Below the pieces are notes generated by a model that worked only from the letters and a program-made list of their open reading frames with translations, ran no database searches and was not told where the DNA came from. Shown here piece by piece: positions 58,699 to 64,000 of a DNA stretch of 64,000 nt. The stretch's first letter is position 1, and each line of letters starts with the position of its first letter. The position numbers and the translations under genes are program-made. Origin of the DNA: Cellulophaga lytica DSM 7489 (lineage in GTDB: Bacteria > Bacteroidota > Bacteroidia > Flavobacteriales > Flavobacteriaceae); the NCBI RefSeq assembly GCF_000190595.1, contig NC_015167.1, positions 3,580,501-3,644,500 on the forward strand. The letters are read 5' to 3'.

Positions 58699-60038
58699 TG
58701 TACACAATTATTGATGTAGAAACTACCGGCCAAACTAATAAAATTACTGAAATTTCTATATTTAAGTTTGATGGTGATAAGGTTGTAGATGAGTTTACGT
58801 CTTTAGTTAATCCAGAAGATGTAATTCCTTACTACATTACTACACTAACAGGTATAGACAACGCTATGGTTGCAAACGCTCCTACCTTTGCAGAAATTGC
58901 CCAACAAGTATTAGATATTACAGAAGATACCATTTTTGTAGCTCATAACGTAAATTTTGATTATAATGTTATACGTAACGAGTTTAAAGCTGTAGACAAA
59001 GATTTTAGACGTAAAAAATTATGCACAGTAAGACTTTCTCGTAAGCTATTACCTGGACATAACTCCTATAGTTTAGGCAAACTATGCAAAGATTTAGACA
59101 TTGCTATAGAAGGCAGACACAGAGCCAGAGGTGATGCCGAAGCTACTGTAACTTTATTTAAGATTTTAGTTAATAAAGAAGGTTCTGAAACTGTTTTTAA
59201 TAGCTTTCTAAAAAAGACATCAAAAGAAGGTACATTGCCATCTCATTTACCAACAGAAGTTTTTAATAAAATACCTAATACACCTGGTATTTATTACTTT
59301 AAAAACAAAAAAGGTAAAATTATATACATAGGTAAAGCTGTTGATTTAAAAAAAAGAGTGCTTTCTCATTTTTACAGCAAAACACAGAAATCTTTAGATA
59401 TGTGTAGAGAAACAGCTGATATAGATTTTGAACTTTCTGGTAGTGAGCTTGTTGCTTTACTAATGGAGGATGCTGCTATAAAACAACATTACCCAGAGTA
59501 TAACCAGCTAGCAAAAAGAACCCTTAAAAACTATGCTGTTTTTAGCTATACAGACCGTAAAGGAATAATACATTTAGCTTACAACTCCGTAAAAAACAGT
59601 CCTAATCCCTTAAAAATTTTTTCTAATGTAAGGCAATGTAGAGCTTATGTAGAAGAGCTGTGTTTTTTATTTAATTTGTGCCCTAAATACTGTCATCTAC
59701 AAGAAGGTGTACAAGCCTGCAACCACCATAAAATTAGTGCTTGCAATGGTATTTGTAGACAAAATGAAACTCCAGAAGAGTATAACTTAAGAGTAGACAA
59801 AGCCATACAACATATTAAAGATGTAGCTAAAATAAAAGTACTTAAAGAAAAAGGTAGAACCGAAGATGAAGAAGCGTTTGTATTATTAAAAAATGGCAGT
59901 TATATGGGATATGGTTTTATAAGTAAAACTGAAATTATTACAAACAATGAACAGTTAGAAAACTACTTAATACCACAAAAAGACAACTTAGATATTCAAA
60001 AAATATTACGTGGTTTTACAAATAAAAAATTAGTATAA
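58695..60038 (+). CDS. DnaQ-like exonuclease fused to UvrC-type GIY-YIG nuclease
   Basis: 447 residues. The N-terminal ~170 residues are a DEDDh exonuclease: IDVETTG, AHNVNFDYNVI and HRARGDAEAT supply the acidic metal ligands and catalytic His. Residues ~195-280 are a GIY-YIG domain with IPNTPGIYYFKNKKGKIIYIGKAVDLKKRVLSHF, as in UvrC/Cho. The C-terminal part holds a Cys-rich patch (CPKYCH, CNHH, CNGIC), a possible zinc site. Cho-type nucleases incise damaged DNA. The overlap with a LexA-like repressor points to an SOS-type repair unit. The start is the ATG in ATGATGTAC that overlaps the regulator stop. Confidence 0.88.
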   Translation: MMYTIIDVETTGQTNKITEISIFKFDGDKVVDEFTSLVNPEDVIPYYITTLTGIDNAMVANAPTFAEIAQQVLDITEDTIFVAHNVNFDYNVIRNEFKAVDKDFRRKKLCTVRLSRKLLPGHNSYSLGKLCKDLDIAIEGRHRARGDAEATVTLFKILVNKEGSETVFNSFLKKTSKEGTLPSHLPTEVFNKIPNTPGIYYFKNKKGKIIYIGKAVDLKKRVLSHFYSKTQKSLDMCRETADIDFELSGSELVALLMEDAAIKQHYPEYNQLAKRTLKNYAVFSYTDRKGIIHLAYNSVKNSPNPLKIFSNVRQCRAYVEELCFLFNLCPKYCHLQEGVQACNHHKISACNGICRQNETPEEYNLRVDKAIQHIKDVAKIKVLKEKGRTEDEEAFVLLKNGSYMGYGFISKTEIITNNEQLENYLIPQKDNLDIQKILRGFTNKKLV

Positions 60039-60039
60039 A

Positions 60040-60426
60040 TTAATTACCGTCTACATATACCCAGTGACCGTTTTCTTTGCAAAAATTAGACGTTTCATGT
60101 AAAATAATGATGCTAGAATCTTCCATATAGTATGCTTTAAACTCTACTATACCTGTATCATCAGTTTTTGTTCCTTTATCTATATCTAACACAGATAATT
60201 TTATCCAATGTACAGAGTTTGTCCATTTTTCTATTTCATTACGCTCCCTTTTTTTTGGTCTAGTTTTGCTGTAATGACTTTTGTATAAATAATCCATATT
60301 AGCCAATACAAACGCACTGTACCTAGAACGCATTAACTGCTCCGCTGTTTCTACATTTGTAATATCTAAATGGGCCTTTTTACAACAATTTTCATAAAGT
60401 TGAGTAGGTGTACAAGGACATTGCAT
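60040..60426 (-). CDS. YchJ-like SEC-C motif protein
   Basis: 128 residues with an N-terminal Cys cluster (CPC, CC in MQCPCTPTQLYENCCKKAH) of SEC-C/YchJ type and the family segment MRSRYSAFVLANMDYLYKSHY followed by an NTF2-like barrel (WIKLSVLDID, VEFKAYYM, FCKENGHWVYVDG). YchJ proteins may bind zinc and are of unknown function, possibly linked to protein export or chaperoning. It ends 1 bp from the convergent nuclease gene. Confidence 0.85.
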   Translation of the reverse strand: MQCPCTPTQLYENCCKKAHLDITNVETAEQLMRSRYSAFVLANMDYLYKSHYSKTRPKKRERNEIEKWTNSVHWIKLSVLDIDKGTKTDDTGIVEFKAYYMEDSSIIILHETSNFCKENGHWVYVDGN

Positions 60427-60697
60427 ATTTTTTTGGGGTATTTACAGTAAACAACTGATAATTAAGCCCTAAAAGTAATAAATTGTTTTTACAATTATAA
60501 TATAACTAATATTTTTTTAATTAAACTAAATAATTAAAAAAAGGAAGAATTAAGAAGTATTTTATCGAAAATAAGTAAAAAGAAAAACATTTATTACCTA
60601 CTATAATTGTTAATTTCATTAAAATAGTTATTTTTAGAATATTCTATTCCCCCAAGAAATAGCAATAACGCTTAATTAGCTTATAAATTAATTTAGA

Positions 60698-62992
60698 ATG
60701 CATAACGCAATTGAAAAAAATCCTAAAATTAAAAATACGTTAGACCGTATAAATAACGTGGCACGTATTGGTATTTGGGAGCTTAACCTAGAAACCAAAG
60801 ATTATACTTTGGATAAAATTACAAGTGACATTTTAGATTTAAAAGATAGAAATAAAATAAACTTAAAAGAGACCATTACTCTTTTTACAGATAAAGTACA
60901 TAGAAAAAATATTAAAGAAGGTATGACTAACCTCATTACCAATGGTGTTAGTTTTGACAAAGAGGTTGCTTTAGAAACAGTTACAGGAAAAAAAATATGG
61001 GCTCGTAAAATTGGGCTTGCAGATAAAAAAAATGGTGTTGTAACTCGTGTTTACGGTATTTTTCAGGAAATTACAGAAGCAAAAAAAACAGAACAACAAT
61101 TACACTCTGTTAACAGTGAATTAAAATCTATAATAAACTCTAGTGCCGTTTCTATTGTTTCTATTGACAAACAAGGAGGTGTTATGCAGTTTAACTCTGG
61201 TGCAGAAAAACTTTTAGGATTTTCTGCTAATGAAGTAATTGGAAACTTACCTCCTACTTCAATTCTTTTAGAAGAAGAGTTAGCCAACTTTAGTAAAGAA
61301 TTTGCTTCTAAATTTGGAAAAGAACATATAAAAAATTACAATCCTTTTTATGAATTAGGAATACAAGATATTAAAGATACAAGAGAATGGACATTTCGTA
61401 AAAAAAATGGAACTCTTTTTCCTGTAGAACTTTCCCTAACTCCACTTAAAAATGATTTAGATGAATACCTAGGTATTTTGGGTATTTTTTACGATATAAC
61501 AGACCGTAAAAAAGCAGAAGCTGAACTCCTTAAAAAAAATCAGCTTCTAAGCTACGCAGAACAAATTACCATGATGGGTAATTGGAGCTGGAATATGGTA
61601 AATAATGACATTACTTGGTCTGCCAATATGTATAATATTTTTGGTAGAGACCCAAATACATTAAAAAATGTAACTTTTGACACGTATTTTAATCATATTC
61701 ATCCAGAAGACCGCAAAGAGGTTTCTAACTTTATTGATATAACTGTAAAAGAAGGTAAGTTTACAGATGTTTTACACCGTATTGTATTAGAAGATGGTAC
61801 TACAAAAACGGTACATTTATTAGGAGAACTTATTACCAATGAGTTAGGAGAACCCATAGAAATGATGGGAACCTGCCAAGATGTAACGCAGTTACGTATG
61901 GCAGAATTAAAGTTTAGAGGACTGTTAGAATCTGCACCAGATGCAATGCTAATTGTAAATGAGGAAGGTTGTATACAAATTAGTAATAAACAGGCCGAAA
62001 AGTTGTTTGGCTACTCATCTCTAGAATTAAAAAATAAACCTGTAGAACTTCTTATACCAGAGAAGTTTATGCATACATACAAAACCAATAATAATAACTT
62101 TTTTACAACTATTAAAACTAGTGAAGCAGAAAAAAGTGAAGATTTATATGCATTACATAAAAATGGAGAAAAAATACCAATTCAAATAAGTTTATCTCCC
62201 TTAGAGACAGAAGAAGGTTTACTTATTTCTGTTGCCATAAGAGATATTACAGAGCAAAAACACGCAGAGTATAAAATATTAAAAGCCAAAGAAAGACTTG
62301 AAGTTTTAACCGATAACCTATTAAATAAAAACAGACAGCTAGCAGATTTTGCGCATATAACATCACATAACTTAAGAGCTCCAGTAAGTAATTTAAACTC
62401 TCTTTTAGGTTTTTATAATAGCGCTACAGATGAAGAGGATAAAGCAGAGATTTTTAGCAAGTTTGAAATTGTTATTGGCCATTTAACAGAAACATTAGAC
62501 ACACTTGTAGAAGCCTTAAAGACTTCTAATGGAGCACCAACCGAGCTTAAAAAATTAAAATTTGAAGACATTTTAAATAAAACTAAGGAAATTTTAACTG
62601 GTGAAATAGAAGCTACAAACGCAACAATAGTTAGCGATTTCTCTTCTGTAAATACAGTACTATATAGCAAGTTATATTTAGAAAGTATTTTTTTAAACCT
62701 AATTAGTAACGCAATTAAATATAAATCACCAGATAGAGACCCTGTAATAGAGATAAAAACAACTTTAATAAAAAACAGAATAACCTTAACCATAAAAGAT
62801 AATGGCTTAGGTATAGACTTAGAAAAACACGGCCACAAATTATTTGGCTTAAACAAAGTTTTTCATAGACATCCAGAAGCAAAAGGTATAGGCTTATTTA
62901 TGACCAAAGTACAAATAGAATCTCTTGGCGGCTCAATTAGCGCTAAAAGCCACGTTAATAAAGGAACAACCTTTATAGTAACCCTAAACTAA
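60698..62992 (+). CDS. multi-PAS sensor histidine kinase (soluble)
   Basis: 764 residues without transmembrane helices. Four PAS/PAC units can be seen: ~17-128, ~133-270 (GVMQFNSGAEKLLGFSANEVIG), ~280-400 (GNWSWNMVNNDITWSANMYNIFGRD, a PAS3-type fold) and ~405-525 (PDAMLIVNEEGCIQISNKQAEKLFGYS). HisKA carries HITSHNLRAP (His557). The ATPase has NLISNAIKYKSP, DNGLGIDLEKHG and KGIGLFMTKVQIESLGG. It lies 6 bp before a stand-alone receiver, so the pair forms a two-component relay sensing an intracellular signal such as light, oxygen or a small ligand. Confidence 0.9.
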   Translation: MHNAIEKNPKIKNTLDRINNVARIGIWELNLETKDYTLDKITSDILDLKDRNKINLKETITLFTDKVHRKNIKEGMTNLITNGVSFDKEVALETVTGKKIWARKIGLADKKNGVVTRVYGIFQEITEAKKTEQQLHSVNSELKSIINSSAVSIVSIDKQGGVMQFNSGAEKLLGFSANEVIGNLPPTSILLEEELANFSKEFASKFGKEHIKNYNPFYELGIQDIKDTREWTFRKKNGTLFPVELSLTPLKNDLDEYLGILGIFYDITDRKKAEAELLKKNQLLSYAEQITMMGNWSWNMVNNDITWSANMYNIFGRDPNTLKNVTFDTYFNHIHPEDRKEVSNFIDITVKEGKFTDVLHRIVLEDGTTKTVHLLGELITNELGEPIEMMGTCQDVTQLRMAELKFRGLLESAPDAMLIVNEEGCIQISNKQAEKLFGYSSLELKNKPVELLIPEKFMHTYKTNNNNFFTTIKTSEAEKSEDLYALHKNGEKIPIQISLSPLETEEGLLISVAIRDITEQKHAEYKILKAKERLEVLTDNLLNKNRQLADFAHITSHNLRAPVSNLNSLLGFYNSATDEEDKAEIFSKFEIVIGHLTETLDTLVEALKTSNGAPTELKKLKFEDILNKTKEILTGEIEATNATIVSDFSSVNTVLYSKLYLESIFLNLISNAIKYKSPDRDPVIEIKTTLIKNRITLTIKDNGLGIDLEKHGHKLFGLNKVFHRHPEAKGIGLFMTKVQIESLGGSISAKSHVNKGTTFIVTLN

Positions 62993-62998
62993 AAAATT

Positions 62999-63403
62999 AT
63001 GAAAAACCATTTTAACGTATGTATTATTGATGATGATGATATCTATCAATTTACAATAGTGAAAACAATTAAAGCATTAGGCTTGGCAAAAAAAATTATG
63101 GTTTTTTCTGATGGAGAAGAAGCAAAAGATTTTATGCTAGATAATATTAAAAATAATTATGAACTTCCCGATGTTATTTTTTTAGATAACAATATGCCCA
63201 TAATGGATGGTTTTCAATTTATGGAAGAATACGTAAAATTTAAACCTCAATTAGACAAAAAAATTACGGTTTATATGGTTTCATCTTCTGTAGACCCTGT
63301 AGATATAGAACGTGCTAATAATGTATCTGAAATTAATGGTTACATTATTAAACCTATAAAACCAGGACAGTTAAAATCTATTATAGAAAACTTAAATGCT
63401 TAA
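62999..63403 (+). CDS. stand-alone response regulator receiver protein
   Basis: 134 residues of one CheY-like domain and no output domain. The acid pocket is CIIDDDDIYQF, the phosphorylation site Asp63 in IFLDNNMPIMDG, the switch Ser in YMVSSSVDP and the conserved Lys118 in GYIIKPIKP. It may pass the phosphate on or act by protein contact. It follows the PAS kinase by 6 bp and is the clear cognate partner. A strong bidirectional terminator overlaps its stop codon. Confidence 0.92.
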   Translation: MKNHFNVCIIDDDDIYQFTIVKTIKALGLAKKIMVFSDGEEAKDFMLDNIKNNYELPDVIFLDNNMPIMDGFQFMEEYVKFKPQLDKKITVYMVSSSVDPVDIERANNVSEINGYIIKPIKPGQLKSIIENLNA

Positions 63404-63443
63404 AAAGTAAAAAGACCGTTATATTACGGTCTTTTTACTTTTT
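63402..63443. terminator. bidirectional terminator overlapping the response regulator stop
   Basis: A perfect 18-bp stem (63402-63419 with 63426-63443) with a 6-nt loop begins within the stop codon of the receiver gene and ends 7 bp before the convergent purC. T-rich tracts are present on both strands. Confidence 0.92.
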
Positions 63444-63450
63444 AAGTATA

Positions 63451-64000
63451 CTATAGTGTTTGCAAACACTCTAAAACATTAGTTTCTATCCTTTTTTGAA
63501 TATTTGAGATGTCTGCTTTAACAAAAGTTTCTCCTGTTATATTTTCATATAACTCTATATACCTCTCAGACACAGACGCTATATACTCATCTGTCATTTC
63601 TGGCAATGTTTGTCCTTCTAACCCCTGAAAATTATTGCTTATTAGCCATTGGCGTACAAACTCTTTAGACAATTGTTTTTGTGGCTCTCCTTTTTCTTGT
63701 CTTTCTTTATAACCATCTGCATAAAAATAACGAGAAGAATCTGGAGTATGTATTTCATCAATCAAAACAATTTTACCGTCTTTAGTTTTACCAAATTCAT
63801 ACTTAGTATCTACTAAAATTAAACCTCGTTTTGCTGCTATTTCTGTTCCTCTTTTAAATAAAGCAAAAGTGTAATCTTCTAACTGCTTATAATCGGTTTC
63901 AGAAACTATACCTCTTTTTATAATATCTTCTCTAGAAATATCCTCGTCGTGGTCTCCCATTTCTGCTTTAGTAGCAGGTGTTATAATTGGAGAAGGAAAT
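63451..64000 (-). CDS. purC: phosphoribosylaminoimidazole-succinocarboxamide synthase, C-terminal part
   Basis: The reading frame stays open to the window edge; 183 codons are visible. Seen are the [15 protein letters not shown] substrate/ATP segment, [41 protein letters not shown] with the ATP- and Mg-binding Glu/Asp, and KEFVRQWL. PurC ligates aspartate to CAIR in purine synthesis. The N-terminal P-loop region is outside the window, so the true start is not visible; the Met at 63960 is internal, not the start. The gene converges on the response regulator across a shared terminator. Confidence 0.95.
   Translation of the reverse strand, partial: FPSPIITPATKAEMGDHDEDISREDIIKRGIVSETDYKQLEDYTFALFKRGTEIAAKRGLILVDTKYEFGKTKDGKIVLIDEIHTPDSSRYFYADGYKERQEKGEPQKQLSKEFVRQWLISNNFQGLEGQTLPEMTDEYIASVSERYIELYENITGETFVKADISNIQKRIETNVLECLQTL

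Noticed and set aside
1-64000. CRISPR array, insertion sequence or rRNA operon
   Set aside because: No regularly spaced repeats, transposase-like frames or rRNA sequence seen on either strand.

Overview
The window is a low-GC chromosomal segment of a bacterium in phylum Bacteroidota, most likely family Flavobacteriaceae. Several things support this. Promoters follow the flavobacterial TTG / TAnnTTTG pattern with a 17-23 nt spacer. Shine-Dalgarno sequences are largely absent. Families typical of the group are present (DUF4290, DUF2911, Lacal_2735-type small proteins, fused CcsBA, BshB1, DUF2520-KdsC-Maf gene order). Lipoproteins begin with a Cys followed by acidic or Ser residues. The species cannot be named from sequence alone. 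Nearly all of the window reads as ordinary core chromosome.

Layout. 1-1.3 kb: C-terminus of SelO, a flavodoxin-fold reductase, a DUF427 protein. 1.9-6.1 kb: a thiol/redox operon (alpha/beta hydrolase-OsmC fusion, EgtB, EgtD, aldo/keto reductase) that looks like the core of ergothioneine synthesis. 6.1-12.7 kb: fatty acid hydroxylase-family membrane protein, a CaCA cation exchanger facing a CASTOR/POLLUX-like channel, an M28 peptidase and tRNA-His. 13-17.3 kb: two tandem paralogous TPR histidine kinases. 17.3-19.2 kb: a trans-sulfuration PLP enzyme followed by bacillithiol deacetylase BshB1. 19.3-24.3 kb: metalloprotease-like lipoprotein, fused CcsBA, group III truncated haemoglobin, a HxH-repeat lipoprotein. 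24.3-28.7 kb: DUF2520, KdsC, Maf, a lipoprotein, MscS and CorA. 28.8-33.2 kb: large PIG-L deacetylase, a 33-residue membrane peptide and a sodium:solute symporter. 33.2-35 kb: two secreted proteins of unknown role.

35.2-42.9 kb is a tightly packed 12-gene cluster: TetR-like regulator, AarF/UbiB kinase, flavin reductase, two SDRs, TIGR03643 protein, FolE, GPx, TspO, SRPBCC and two small proteins. Its contents resemble light/oxidative-stress gene sets known from other bacteria, but no photolyase or B12 photoreceptor regulator is present here. 43-51.8 kb is housekeeping: MurA with Asp at the catalytic Cys position, DUF4290, DUF493, NadR-like ATPase, RecQ, Fmt, HU, YqgE, class IV aminotransferase and a START-like protein.

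51.9-54.3 kb is the main discovery candidate. An intact elongator tRNA-Met is followed by a 2.27 kb insertion whose far end carries a perfect 44-bp copy of the tRNA 3' half. The insertion encodes no integrase. It has tandem 12-bp arm-type repeats about 75-80 bp inside each end and its own terminator placed against the tRNA. It carries only three co-directional genes: a STAS-like plus GHKL ATPase protein, a DUF4325 STAS-like protein and a PIN-domain nuclease. This looks like a cis-mobilizable (non-autonomous) island delivering a partner-switch-controlled nuclease, plausibly a defence or toxin module, and I do not recognise it as a named system.

54.3-64 kb returns to core genes: thioredoxin, TPMT-family methyltransferase, CydAB with an upstream CRP/FNR-type palindrome, a LexA-like XRE-S24 regulator overlapping a DnaQ/GIY-YIG nuclease gene, a YchJ-like SEC-C protein, a multi-PAS histidine kinase with a stand-alone response regulator, and the C-terminal part of PurC cut by the window edge.
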